IMG/VR virus record: IMGVR_UViG_3300009104_000111
Location: 1-26,184 of that record
Source of the DNA: a virus
Strand: one strand, 5' to 3'
DNA: 26,184 nt
The translations under genes were made by a program, and so were the position numbers. The notes under the pieces are model-generated. The model ran no database searches. It worked only from the letters and a program-made list of their open reading frames with translations, and was not told where the DNA came from. This document shows positions 7,548 to 15,918 of the stretch, piece after piece (position 1 is the stretch's first letter; each line of letters starts with the position of its first letter).

Positions 7548-8560
7548 TGTATGATTATTTAATCTTTGCGCCTCAATTATTTGAAAAAGATGGTGGTGCA
7601 ATGGGTGGAACTGAAAGACAGATTGTAACTGTTGCAGAAAAACTTGCTAGTGAAAATTTTAATGTTGGATTAGTACATTCTCTAACAGATGGAAGTGATC
7701 GTATAATAAATGATGTGAAACATTTAAATGTGTTTAGACATCATTATGCTAGATCAAGAGTGAGAATACATTGTAATCAAATTGCATATAATGGAAATAG
7801 TTGGAAAAACTATTATATGTATAATCCCCATATTCCAGTATTATCACCTTTAGAGATTAATAGTGGAGATAAAACTTATATTTGGTTGCATAATTGGACA
7901 ACTTGTCATGAAGAAGTGCCTAGATTGTTTTTATCTAATGCACTTAAAAACTATGTTCAAGGAAAAGGAAAAAAAGTTGCGGGAGATCAAACTATTCATT
8001 ATATGGTTCCAAAAGATATGGATAAACAAAAGCCAAAAGAAAAGAGATCAAATTATCTTTTCTGGATGAGTGCTTTTGGAAAAGGATTTAGAGAAGCATT
8101 AACAATTTATGTTGCTCTTTATGATAAAGGAATGAAAAGACCTTTTTATGTTTGTTGTCCTCCTCAAAGACATAAGAAAGATGTTAAAATATTTACAGAT
8201 TTTATGGCAGACCTCAATAAAAACGGATATCCTATTCATTTTTTAGGAGAATTAAATTATGAAGGAGTTTTAAAAAGTTTATCAAATGCCGCTTGTCTTT
8301 TTAGAGCAGGAATGCCTCAAGAAACTTTTGGACTTGTTTATCTTGAAGCAAATAAACTGGGAGTACCTGTAATAACGCATGAGTCAGATGCGGCTGAAGA
8401 AATATTAACAGACGAAAATAATATGTTTATAAGAAAAGATACAACTATAGATGATATTTATAATTGGACTATTGATATTGAAAAAAAGAAAACATCAGTT
8501 GATATGAAAAAATTCGATTCTGATAAAATCATTAAAAAATGGACTAAACTATTAAAATGA
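7547..8560 (+). CDS. GT-B glycosyltransferase (GT4-like)
   Basis: A 337-residue glycosyltransferase. The ATG at 7547 follows CAGGAG at 7537-7542 and overlaps the uvsY stop by one base; an in-frame TTG at 7520 is less likely. The N-terminal domain begins YDYLIFAPQLF, with a glycine-rich GGAMGGTERQIVTVAEKLA loop typical of GT4 enzymes. The C-terminal domain carries the nucleotide-sugar site: ACLFRAGMPQETFGLVYLEA, with the E-x7-E spacing, then LGVPVITHESDAAEEIL. The enzyme would transfer a sugar from a nucleotide-activated donor; neither donor nor acceptor can be told. It is coupled to the next gene through ATGA. Confidence 0.85.
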   Translation: MYDYLIFAPQLFEKDGGAMGGTERQIVTVAEKLASENFNVGLVHSLTDGSDRIINDVKHLNVFRHHYARSRVRIHCNQIAYNGNSWKNYYMYNPHIPVLSPLEINSGDKTYIWLHNWTTCHEEVPRLFLSNALKNYVQGKGKKVAGDQTIHYMVPKDMDKQKPKEKRSNYLFWMSAFGKGFREALTIYVALYDKGMKRPFYVCCPPQRHKKDVKIFTDFMADLNKNGYPIHFLGELNYEGVLKSLSNAACLFRAGMPQETFGLVYLEANKLGVPVITHESDAAEEILTDENNMFIRKDTTIDDIYNWTIDIEKKKTSVDMKKFDSDKIIKKWTKLLK

Positions 8561-9189
8561 ATTCGCCAAATCCAAAAGATTTAATAAAAGCAGGTGCCCA
8601 GTTTGCTTATCCCGTTCAGTGGAGAAGATGGGAAGTAATTAATGTTTTTGTCACACAATTTAATTGGAAAATAGGTGTTGAAATTGGTGTTAATGAGGGT
8701 TTAAATATTTTTGAAGTAGCAAAAAATAATAAAAAATTAAAAATTTATGGCGTTGATCCATATAAAGTGCAAGAAGAAAATACTTTATATGAAAAAAAGA
8801 TAGGTGAAGTACAAAAATTTAATAGAACAAGATATGATAATGATTCTTTACATGTGATTAGAAGAAGAATGTTAAAAGAGTCTCTTAAATATTCGAATCT
8901 TAAAATAATTATAGATACTTCTGTTAATGCTTCAAAACAATTTGATAAAGAATCAATTGATTTTGTTTTTATAGATGGAGATCATAGTTATGAGAGTGTT
9001 AAAACTGATATAAAATATTGGGAGCCAATAGTAAAAGAAAATGGTTTAATTATGGGTCATGATTATAATTGGGGCGATGTTGCCAGAGCAGTTGGAGAAA
9101 ATTTTAGTGAAGTTTGGATATTACCTGATAATGTTTGGATAGCTTCAAAAATCTGGTTAAGAAATGTTAGAAAAAATTTCAATAGATAA
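8557..9189 (+). CDS. Class I SAM-dependent methyltransferase (Methyltransf_24-like)
   Basis: A 210-residue protein with GVEIGVNEGLNIFEVAKNN (motif I, about residues 40-58), KIYGVDPYK as the acidic end of strand 2, SIDFVFIDGDHSYESVKTDI (about residues 130-149) and NGLIMGHDYNW. The DGDHSYE motif is characteristic of Methyltransf_24/class I enzymes often linked to polysaccharide or cephalosporin-hydroxylase-like groups. It overlaps the glycosyltransferase before it by four bases and the helicase after it by 26 bases. The most likely role is methylation of a glycan in the same cassette; that role is inferred from neighbours. Confidence 0.85.
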   Translation: MNSPNPKDLIKAGAQFAYPVQWRRWEVINVFVTQFNWKIGVEIGVNEGLNIFEVAKNNKKLKIYGVDPYKVQEENTLYEKKIGEVQKFNRTRYDNDSLHVIRRRMLKESLKYSNLKIIIDTSVNASKQFDKESIDFVFIDGDHSYESVKTDIKYWEPIVKENGLIMGHDYNWGDVARAVGENFSEVWILPDNVWIASKIWLRNVRKNFNR

Positions 9190-10651
9190 GAAAAATGAAG
9201 TCTACATGTTGGTTCAAGCAGAACCAGGAATTGAGCAGGAAATAAGTGAATATTTTACTTTTTTTATTCCTGGTTATAGATTTATGCCGTCTTACAGAAA
9301 TAAAATGTGGGATGGTAAAATTAGACTTTTTAATTTACGATCAAAAGAATTATATATTGGATTATTAGATCATTTACTTAAATTTTCAAAAGAAAGACAA
9401 TATGAAATAGAGTATAAAAGTTTCCCTAAAAGTTTAAATAAATATAATAAAGAGGACTATGAAAGATTTGCTAAAAGTCTTGCATTAACAATTGATGCTA
9501 GAGACTATCAGATTGATACGTTTCTATACGCTATAAATCATGAAAGGTGCTTACTTCTCTCTCCCACAGCATCTGGCAAATCTTTCATAATTTATCTTCT
9601 TTTGAGATATTATCAACAAAAACTTCCAACCTTTAAAGCATTAATAGTAGTTCCTACAACATCTTTAGTCGCACAAATGAAAAGTGATTTTGCTGATTAT
9701 TCTAAAACAGATAATTGGGATGCTTCAGAAAATGTTCATCAGATTTATGCAGGTAAAGATAGAGTATCTTCTAAACCAATTTATATTTCTACTTGGCAAT
9801 CTTTATATAAAATGACTGATAATTATTATGCTGAGTTCGATTTTATTTTAGGTGATGAGGCCCATCTTTTTAAAGCAAAATCACTTACTTCCATAATGGA
9901 AAAAACTACTAAAACAAAATATAAATTTGGAACAACTGGAACTTTAGATGGTACTTTAACACATAAATTAGTTTTAGAAGGATTATTTGGAAAGACTTAT
10001 ACAGTAACAACTACAAAAGATTTGATAGATAAAAAAACATTATCTCCATTTCAAATTAAATGTCTAGTTTTACAATATCCTGAAAAATTATGTGAATTAG
10101 TTAAATCATATAATTATAAAGAAGAACTTAATTACATTGTTTCAAATGAAGCAAGAAATAGATTTATTAGAAATCTTGCATTAAGTTTAAGCAATAACAC
10201 CTTAGTGCTATTTCAGATGGTAGAAAAGCACGGTAAAATAATTTATGATCTTATAAAGGAAAAGAACCTTGAAAAAGAAAGAAAAATCTTTTTTGTATAC
10301 GGAGGAACAGAAACATCTGATAGAGAAGATATTCGAGGAATCGTTGAATCTGAATCAGATGCCATCATTGTTGCGAGTTACGGTACCTTTTCTACTGGTA
10401 TCAATATTACTAATTTACACAATGTCATTTTTGCTTCTCCTTCTAAGTCAAGGGTAAGAAATTTACAAAGTATAGGAAGAGGTCTTAGAAAAAATGAATC
10501 GAAAGATATAGCTACATTGTATGACATTTCTGATGATTTTTCATATAAAAGTTATAAAAACTATACTTTGAAACACTTTGTGGAAAGAATAAAAATTTAT
10601 AATGAAGAGCAATTTGATTATAAAATTATAATCGTTCCGATAAATTTTTAG
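9164..10651 (+). CDS. uvsW: ATP-dependent DNA helicase UvsW
   Basis: UvsW is a superfamily 2 helicase that remodels branched DNA and R-loops and moves phage replication from origin- to recombination-dependent mode. This copy has 495 residues against 587 in T4. The N-terminal domain has FFIPGYRFMPSYRNKMWDGK, matching T4 UvsW's GYRFNPRFRYGNWDG. Walker A is LSPTASGKSF (about residues 131-140), the DEAH-type box is GDEAHLF, motif III is GTTGTLDG, and motif VI is QSIGRGLRK. ATG 9164 is preferred because it keeps the whole N-terminal domain. It starts inside the methyltransferase gene, and a promoter for the next operon follows its stop. Confidence 0.93.
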   Translation: MLEKISIDKKNEVYMLVQAEPGIEQEISEYFTFFIPGYRFMPSYRNKMWDGKIRLFNLRSKELYIGLLDHLLKFSKERQYEIEYKSFPKSLNKYNKEDYERFAKSLALTIDARDYQIDTFLYAINHERCLLLSPTASGKSFIIYLLLRYYQQKLPTFKALIVVPTTSLVAQMKSDFADYSKTDNWDASENVHQIYAGKDRVSSKPIYISTWQSLYKMTDNYYAEFDFILGDEAHLFKAKSLTSIMEKTTKTKYKFGTTGTLDGTLTHKLVLEGLFGKTYTVTTTKDLIDKKTLSPFQIKCLVLQYPEKLCELVKSYNYKEELNYIVSNEARNRFIRNLALSLSNNTLVLFQMVEKHGKIIYDLIKEKNLEKERKIFFVYGGTETSDREDIRGIVESESDAIIVASYGTFSTGINITNLHNVIFASPSKSRVRNLQSIGRGLRKNESKDIATLYDISDDFSYKSYKNYTLKHFVERIKIYNEEQFDYKIIIVPINF

Positions 10652-10697
10652 CATTTTTCTGTATGATTGAGTGTATATAAAATCAATTATAAGCACC

Positions 10698-10727
10698 TTG
10701 ACAAATAGCAAATGTTTATGATATCAT
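10698..10727 (+). promoter_or_regulatory. Sigma70-type promoter for the gp55 operon
   Basis: TTGACA (10698-10703), an 18-bp spacer ending in TGA (extended -10), and TATCAT (10722-10727) make a strong bacterial promoter in the 110-bp gap before gene 55. A perfect 12-bp palindrome, TATGATATCATA (10717-10728), covers the -10. The element shares its design with three other promoters in this window, upstream of the cobT-like, cobS-like and gp45 genes. Confidence 0.8.
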
Positions 10728-10761
10728 AGTAGTTTAACTAATAACTTAATGGAGAGCCATT

Positions 10762-11310
10762 ATGGCCAATTACATAAACAATGAAGATTTTCTTAATGCA
10801 ATGATTGTGTATAAAGAAGATATTAAGAAAGCAGAGGAAAAAAATAAAGAAATTCCACCTGTTCCAGATTATATAGGAGAATGTTTTTTACTTATAGCTG
10901 AAAGGCTTTCTTTTAGACCTAATTTTATAAATTATGCATTTAAAGATGATATGATCTCTGATGGTATAGAAAATTGCCTTCAATATGTTAATAATTTTAA
11001 TCCAGAAAAATCAAAAAATCCTTTTGCATATTTTACTCAAATAATTTATTGGGCGTTTGTTAGAAGAATACAAAAAGAAAAAAAGAATTTATATATTAAA
11101 TATAAAGAAATGGAAAGAATGTCTTATCTTGAAGATCATATAGAAACAAGTTCAGATGATAATAAAGAATATTTAAGTTTAATAGGATCTGCTGATTCTA
11201 GAAATATGATATCTCAATTTATAGAAGATTTTGAAGAAAAAAGATTTAAAAAAAGAAAGAAAAAAGAAGATGATACCATTGTTTCTAATATAGGATCTGT
11301 TAGTATATGA
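10762..11310 (+). CDS. 55: Late-transcription sigma factor gp55
   Basis: gp55 binds host RNA polymerase and directs it to TATAAATA late promoters, working with the gp45 clamp. The product is 182 residues (T4 gp55 is 185). A region 2-like core spans about residues 57-115: RPNFINYAFKDDMISDGIEN, NNFNPEKSKNPFAYFTQIIY and WAFVRRIQKEKKN, matching the phage sigma pattern of DNA melting and core binding. The C-terminus is lysine-rich. The start follows GGAG at 10750-10753. It leads a long operon behind a sigma70-type promoter, so it should be made before the late genes it controls, and the stop overlaps gene 47. Confidence 0.9.
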   Translation: MANYINNEDFLNAMIVYKEDIKKAEEKNKEIPPVPDYIGECFLLIAERLSFRPNFINYAFKDDMISDGIENCLQYVNNFNPEKSKNPFAYFTQIIYWAFVRRIQKEKKNLYIKYKEMERMSYLEDHIETSSDDNKEYLSLIGSADSRNMISQFIEDFEEKRFKKRKKKEDDTIVSNIGSVSI

Positions 11311-12383
11311 AAATAGCATTAATCACGGATACTCATTGGGGAGCAAGAAATGATAATATTGCATTCTCCAATTATTTTAGTAAATTTTACGATAATATTT
11401 TTTTCCCTCATCTTGAAAAACACAACATTAAAGCATGTATTCATTTGGGAGATGTTGTTGATAGAAGAAAATATATTAATTTTAAAACTGCTAATGATTT
11501 AAGAGAAAATTTCGTAGAACGATTGTGGAAAATGGGAGTTGATACTCATGTCATAATTGGAAATCATGATATTTTTTATAAGAATACAAATGATATAAAT
11601 TCTATGGAAGAATTATTTACCTCATCAGATGGTCAATATGAACCCTGGATTTATGCGAGTCCAAGAGAAGTCGAATTTGATGGCACTAAAATAATGATGA
11701 TGCCTTGGATTACTTCTGATAATTATTCAGACTGTATAAGTGCTATTAAAAAAACTAAAGCACAAATTATGATGGGACATCTTGAAATTAGTGGATTTGA
11801 AATGCATCGTGGACAAATATGTGATACGGGCTTTACTGCAGAAATGTTTTCTAAATTTGATCTAGTTTATAGTGGACATTTTCATCATAAGTCTACACAA
11901 GGAAGTATTACATATCTTGGTAATCCCTATGAAATAACTTGGTCTGATTATCAAGATGCAAGAGGTTTTCATATATTTGATACTAAAACAAGAGAATTGG
12001 AGTTTATTCAAAATCCATATAGTATGTTTCATAAAATTTATTATGATGATACTAAGGAGACATTTGAAACGATTAAAGAAAAAGATTATGAACAATATGC
12101 AGGATCTATTATTAAAGTTATAGTGATACACAAACAGAATCCATATTGGTTTGATACTATGTTGGATGAATTATATAAAGTTGATATAGTGGATATATCA
12201 GTTATAGAAAATATTGATCTTGAATTTGAAGATGATGATACAGTTGTTGATGAAGCTGAGGATACTCTTACGATTTTAAGTAATTATATAGATACATTAA
12301 ACATACAAAAAGATAAAAAAGAACTTGACAATTTAATAAGGACATTATACAATGAAGCAATCGACTACCAAATCTCGGCTTAG
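11307..12383 (+). CDS. 47: Recombination nuclease subunit gp47 (Mre11/SbcD-like)
   Basis: With gp46 this forms the Mre11-Rad50-type complex that resects DNA ends for recombination-dependent replication. The 358-residue protein (T4 gp47 is 339) shows the calcineurin-like metallophosphatase motifs in order: ITDTHWGARND (metal I), HLGDVVDRR (metal II, about residues 47-55), VIIGNHDIF (about 83-91), MMGHLEISG, and YSGHFHHKS (about 189-197). The acidic stretch EFEDDDTVVDEAED near the C-terminus is probably flexible. It overlaps gene 55 by four bases and the following small gene by 32 bases. T4 also pairs genes 47 and 46, with small ORFs between them. Confidence 0.95.
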   Translation: MKIALITDTHWGARNDNIAFSNYFSKFYDNIFFPHLEKHNIKACIHLGDVVDRRKYINFKTANDLRENFVERLWKMGVDTHVIIGNHDIFYKNTNDINSMEELFTSSDGQYEPWIYASPREVEFDGTKIMMMPWITSDNYSDCISAIKKTKAQIMMGHLEISGFEMHRGQICDTGFTAEMFSKFDLVYSGHFHHKSTQGSITYLGNPYEITWSDYQDARGFHIFDTKTRELEFIQNPYSMFHKIYYDDTKETFETIKEKDYEQYAGSIIKVIVIHKQNPYWFDTMLDELYKVDIVDISVIENIDLEFEDDDTVVDEAEDTLTILSNYIDTLNIQKDKKELDNLIRTLYNEAIDYQISA

Positions 12384-12573
12384 ACAGCCCGAGGAAACAA
12401 GAGAAATAGGGCTAAATGTACCTGATGACATAATAGTAAAATTGGCATTAGATGCACATAAAAGAGATGTGTCTTTAAATACACATATTATTGATGTTCT
12501 AAAAAAAGGAATAAAAAATACAGAATATAAATTTGAAAATGGATCATCGCCTGAGTTCCTTACTGAAGATTAA
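12352..12573 (+). CDS. Small ribbon-helix-helix DNA-binding protein candidate
   Basis: A 73-residue protein whose middle, ETREIGLNVPDDIIVKLALD then AHKRDVSLNTHIIDVLKKGI, fits the Arc/MetJ ribbon-helix-helix pattern: a short strand, helix A, a turn with Ser-Leu-Asn, then helix B. The N-terminus is basic (KQSTTKSRLRQPEE). The ATG follows AAGGA at 12338-12342 and lies within the end of gene 47. Such proteins bind operators as dimers or tetramers, so it may be a phage transcription regulator. Palindromes in promoters of this window are possible sites but no link is shown. It is between genes 47 and 46, where T4-like phages carry variable small ORFs. Confidence 0.7.
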   Translation: MKQSTTKSRLRQPEETREIGLNVPDDIIVKLALDAHKRDVSLNTHIIDVLKKGIKNTEYKFENGSSPEFLTED

Positions 12574-12724
12574 ACTTGATGAATTGTATGTTTTTGAAAA
12601 GGAATATATTAAAACATATAAACATAAATATCAAAACAATAGAGACATAGCATACGCTAAAGTTCTTGCTTGCCAAAAAGAAATAATAGAAATATTGAAA
12701 TCAAATTATGATAAATTTTCATAA
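12539..12724 (+). CDS. Small hypothetical helical protein
   Basis: A 61-residue, mostly helical, charged protein (KLDELYVFEKEYIKTYKHKY, then IAYAKVLACQKEIIEILKSN). ATG 12539 is chosen over a TTG two codons upstream. It overlaps the ribbon-helix-helix gene by 35 bases and gene 46 by 17 bases, so all three are probably co-translated. I do not recognise the family. Its position between the gp47 and gp46 genes suggests a recombination or regulatory accessory role, with no direct evidence. Confidence 0.6.
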   Translation: MDHRLSSLLKIKLDELYVFEKEYIKTYKHKYQNNRDIAYAKVLACQKEIIEILKSNYDKFS

Positions 12725-14423
12725 AATCAGATGGAAAAATGTTCTTTCCACTGGTCAGAATTTTATTGAAATTGATTTAGACAAAAATCCAACAACTTTG
12801 ATTGTTGGGGAAAATGGGTCGGGTAAATCTACAATATTAGATGCTCTTACCTTTAGTCTATTCGGAAAAGCATTTCGTAATATTAATAAATCTCAAATTA
12901 TCAATTCAATTAATGATAGAAATTGTCTTATTGAAACAGAATTTTCAATTGGTAAACGATATTATCTTGTTCGTAGAGGAATTAAACCAAATCGATTTGA
13001 AATTGAAGTTGATGGTGCATTAATAAATCAAGATTCAAAAGTAAAAGATTATCAAGAACATCTTGAAAAAAATATTCTTAAATTAAATTACAAATCTTTT
13101 ACTCAAATTGTTGTTCTTGGTAGTTCGTCTTTTGTTCCTTTTATGCAATTAAAATCAAATGATCGTAGAATTATTATTGAAGATTTGCTCGATATTCAAA
13201 TATTTTCTACAATGAATTTGTTATTGAAGGGTAAAGTTTCTAATTTAAAAGAAGAACAATATCAAAATGAATTAAATTTATCAAAAGCTGAAAATGCACT
13301 AGAGTTACAAGAAGATTTTATTTCGAAAATGAAAAAAAGCAATAAACAATTAATTGCTAGTAATCAAAAAAAGATTAAAGATTCTCATGAACAAATAGAA
13401 AAATATAGTTCTCTTATTGCAAAATGTGATAAAGAAATAGCAACTCTTCAAGAACTTGTTAATGATTTTGATAAAATACAAAAGAAACACCAAAAATTAG
13501 AACAATATCAGGATGAAATTGAAAAAAATGTAAAGAAACTTGAAAAAGAAATCGAATTTTATAATGAAAATACGGATTGTCCAACATGTAAACAGACAAT
13601 CGATGATGAACATAGAAATTGTGAAATACATTCAAAAGAAGAGAAAAAAATAGAATTAAATGATGCGATTAATAAAATAGGAACAGATATTAAAGAATCA
13701 ATTTCTGTTATTTCTGAAATGATGACCACTCAAGAAAATATAGGAAATATTCAAAGCACTATAACACAACATAATGTTTCAATATCTGCGATTAATCAAT
13801 ACATCGAAAAAATAAACGAAGAAATAAAACAATTAAATGAAAATGATGAAGATGTTTCAAATGCTTCTACAAAATTAAAAAAAATAAAATCAGAACAAAA
13901 AGATTTTTTATCATTAAAAGAACAACAAAGTAATTTGCAATCTATATATGATACTGCGAGTGTTTTGTTGAAAGATGGGGGTATTAAAACTTTAATTGTC
14001 AAAAAATATCTTCCAATTATGAATAAATTGATTAATAAGTATTTGGCGAGTATGGATTTTTATGTTTCATTTAATCTTGATGAAAATTTTAATGAAACTA
14101 TTAAATCCAGATTTCGTGATGAATTTACTTATGCTTCTTTTAGTGAAGGAGAGAAAATGCGAATTGATTTAGCTTTGCTTTTTACATGGAGAGCAATTGC
14201 TAAATTGAAAAATAGTATGAGTACTAATTTACTTATACTAGACGAAGTATTTGATAGTTCACTTGATGAAGATGGAACAAGTGATTTTCTTAAAATAATA
14301 CATTCTCTTGGTAGTGCATCAAATGTGTTTGTGATAAGTCATAAAGGAGAGATACTTTATGATAAATTCAAACATATGATTAAATTTCAAAAAATTAAAA
14401 ATTTTAGTAGAATAGTACAATGA
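12708..14423 (+). CDS. 46: Recombination ATPase subunit gp46 (Rad50/SbcC-like)
   Basis: The ATPase partner of gp47. The 571 residues (T4 gp46 is 560) have the SMC-family layout. Walker A is VGENGSGKST (residues 33-42). Two coiled-coil arms run about 180-290 and 310-410. A zinc hook DCPTCKQTID lies at about 289-298. The ABC signature is FSEGEKMRIDLAL (about 478-490), and Walker B is LLILDEVFDSSLDEDG. The start is ATG 12708, inside the end of the small ORF before it. The stop overlaps the deformylase start (ATGA at 14420). Every motif needed for ATP-driven end processing is intact. Confidence 0.96.
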   Translation: MINFHKIRWKNVLSTGQNFIEIDLDKNPTTLIVGENGSGKSTILDALTFSLFGKAFRNINKSQIINSINDRNCLIETEFSIGKRYYLVRRGIKPNRFEIEVDGALINQDSKVKDYQEHLEKNILKLNYKSFTQIVVLGSSSFVPFMQLKSNDRRIIIEDLLDIQIFSTMNLLLKGKVSNLKEEQYQNELNLSKAENALELQEDFISKMKKSNKQLIASNQKKIKDSHEQIEKYSSLIAKCDKEIATLQELVNDFDKIQKKHQKLEQYQDEIEKNVKKLEKEIEFYNENTDCPTCKQTIDDEHRNCEIHSKEEKKIELNDAINKIGTDIKESISVISEMMTTQENIGNIQSTITQHNVSISAINQYIEKINEEIKQLNENDEDVSNASTKLKKIKSEQKDFLSLKEQQSNLQSIYDTASVLLKDGGIKTLIVKKYLPIMNKLINKYLASMDFYVSFNLDENFNETIKSRFRDEFTYASFSEGEKMRIDLALLFTWRAIAKLKNSMSTNLLILDEVFDSSLDEDGTSDFLKIIHSLGSASNVFVISHKGEILYDKFKHMIKFQKIKNFSRIVQ

Positions 14424-14968
14424 TTTTAGACCTTGTAGATGGAGTACATCCGTTAATAGAAACTAAATTAGATGAATTTGATTTTGATTCTAATAAAGTA
14501 ACATATTTTGATGATAAAAAAGTTTTACATACATTAAATGCACATGAATTAGAACAAATATTACTTGAAAATATGACTCATCATGAAGGATTGGGTCTTT
14601 CTTCTAATCAGATAGGTATTAATTGTAGAGCATTTGCAATGTTACATGAAGGAGAACCATTGATTATGTTTAATCCTAAAGTCATAGAAGCAACAGAAGA
14701 AGAAGTTTTGATGAAAGAAGGATGTCTTACGTGGTTTGGTTTATTTCCTAATGTAAAAAGACCTAGTGGAGTTTCTATTAATTGGAAAGATAGAGATGGT
14801 GAAGATTATAATGGAAATTTTATTGGTCTTTCTGCAAGAATAATTTTACATGAATATGATCATTTGAATGGTTATACTTTCTTTGATAGAGCAAGCACAT
14901 ATCATATACAACAAGCAAGAAAGAAAAGAAAAATTTTTTTGAGGAGAGTGAAAAATGGCGAAATATAA
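14420..14968 (+). CDS. def: Peptide deformylase
   Basis: Removes the formyl group from the N-terminal methionine of new proteins. The 182-residue protein has all three family motifs: GLGLSSNQIGI (residues 57-67; the usual form is GxGLAAxQ), EGCLTW (about 100-105, the metal-binding Cys; EGCLS is usual) and HEYDHLNG (about 144-151, the HExxH type). The metal ligands Cys, His and His are present, so it should be active. Phage deformylases are known from marine cyanophages, where they are thought to help host protein maturation, especially of photosystem proteins. Here there is no photosynthesis gene in the window. It sits inside the gp55 operon. Confidence 0.93.
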   Translation: MILDLVDGVHPLIETKLDEFDFDSNKVTYFDDKKVLHTLNAHELEQILLENMTHHEGLGLSSNQIGINCRAFAMLHEGEPLIMFNPKVIEATEEEVLMKEGCLTWFGLFPNVKRPSGVSINWKDRDGEDYNGNFIGLSARIILHEYDHLNGYTFFDRASTYHIQQARKKRKIFLRRVKNGEI

Positions 14969-15080
14969 ATTAATAGTTGAAGCAGGTAGTTATACTGAAA
15001 ATAGTTTATTAAAACTTTTTTATGTTGTTATAAAACATAGATTTGAACACTTCTTAAAAGGTGAAGGTTTTCGTGATTGA
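14955..15080 (+). CDS. Tiny hypothetical ORF, 41 residues
   Basis: An ATG at 14955 with a strong GAGGAG ribosome binding site at 14941-14946 opens a 41-codon frame ending at TGA 15078. The product begins MAKYKLIVEAGSYTENSLLK and has a hydrophobic stretch LLKLFYVVI. It overlaps the deformylase end by 14 bases and the next gene start by eight bases, filling what would otherwise be a 100-bp gap in a tightly packed operon. The ribosome binding site and gap-filling position support it; there is no recognised family. Confidence 0.5.
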   Translation: MAKYKLIVEAGSYTENSLLKLFYVVIKHRFEHFLKGEGFRD

Positions 15081-15918
15081 TAAAATTATCACGAATATTG
15101 TTGATCAAGAAGCACCTGATCAAACAGTTGCAGTATTGATGTCTGGTGGAACAGATAGTCTAACAGTTGCCGCGGCCGCTCATAGATTAAATAAGAAATT
15201 AAATTGTTATACATTTAGAGTTGATGGAAAAGATTCTGATGATAGCATATATGCAGAAAAAGCATGTAAGCATTTTGGTTGGAATTTTAAACTTATAGAT
15301 GTTCCAGTTAATAATATTGAAAATGATTTTTTTACTTTAATTAAAAAATATGAATGTAAAAAGAAAACTCATGTAGAATGTACATTCCCTTTTTTATATG
15401 TTTATCCGCATATAAAAGAAAAATATATTTTGACTGGTTGGGCCGCTGATGGTTATTATGGAGTAAGTAAAAGAGCAAATATACATTTCAAACACACTAA
15501 AGAATTAATGAATAAATTCAGACAGGGGTACTTTGGAAAATTAGATGAGACTACACAAAAATTTATTCCAGGAAATCCTGTAGGAATTAAACAACAAATG
15601 TTACTGGCAAAATCAGTAGATTCTATTTTAGTTGCTCCGTATGTTGATAAAAAAGTTTGGGATTGGATGATACAGTATGATTGGGATTTTTTCAATAAAC
15701 CATATCAAAAAGCTCCATTATTCGATGCATTTCCAGAATTGCTTGAAATAAAGAGAAGAAATCATTTGAATTTACAGTTAGCCGCAGGAATACCAAATTA
15801 TTTTGAGAAATTGCTTGACAATAAGAAAATTAATATCTATAATAGAAGCAGAATAATGGATTTAGTTAGAGATTGGAAAGCTACAACTACTACAAGTATA
15901 GAGGAATTTTTTGTATGA
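15073..15918 (+). CDS. PP-loop ATPase, stand-alone asparagine-synthase-like domain
   Basis: A 281-residue ATP pyrophosphatase. The PP-loop VLMSGGTDSLTVAAAAHRL has SGGTDS at residues 24-29, which grips the ATP pyrophosphate. ILTGWAADGYYG resembles the SGEGADELFGG loop of asparagine synthetase B, and the C-terminal pattern PVGIKQQMLLAKSVDSILVA and then PYVD resembles that enzyme's synthetase domain. The glutaminase domain is missing, so an amidoligase or adenylating reaction with free ammonia or another nucleophile is likely; the substrate is unknown. GTG 15073 is preferred because AAGGTG lies nine bases upstream; an in-frame GTG at 15061 is possible. It is coupled to the cytosine methyltransferase gene. 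Confidence 0.8.
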   Translation: MIDKIITNIVDQEAPDQTVAVLMSGGTDSLTVAAAAHRLNKKLNCYTFRVDGKDSDDSIYAEKACKHFGWNFKLIDVPVNNIENDFFTLIKKYECKKKTHVECTFPFLYVYPHIKEKYILTGWAADGYYGVSKRANIHFKHTKELMNKFRQGYFGKLDETTQKFIPGNPVGIKQQMLLAKSVDSILVAPYVDKKVWDWMIQYDWDFFNKPYQKAPLFDAFPELLEIKRRNHLNLQLAAGIPNYFEKLLDNKKINIYNRSRIMDLVRDWKATTTTSIEEFFV

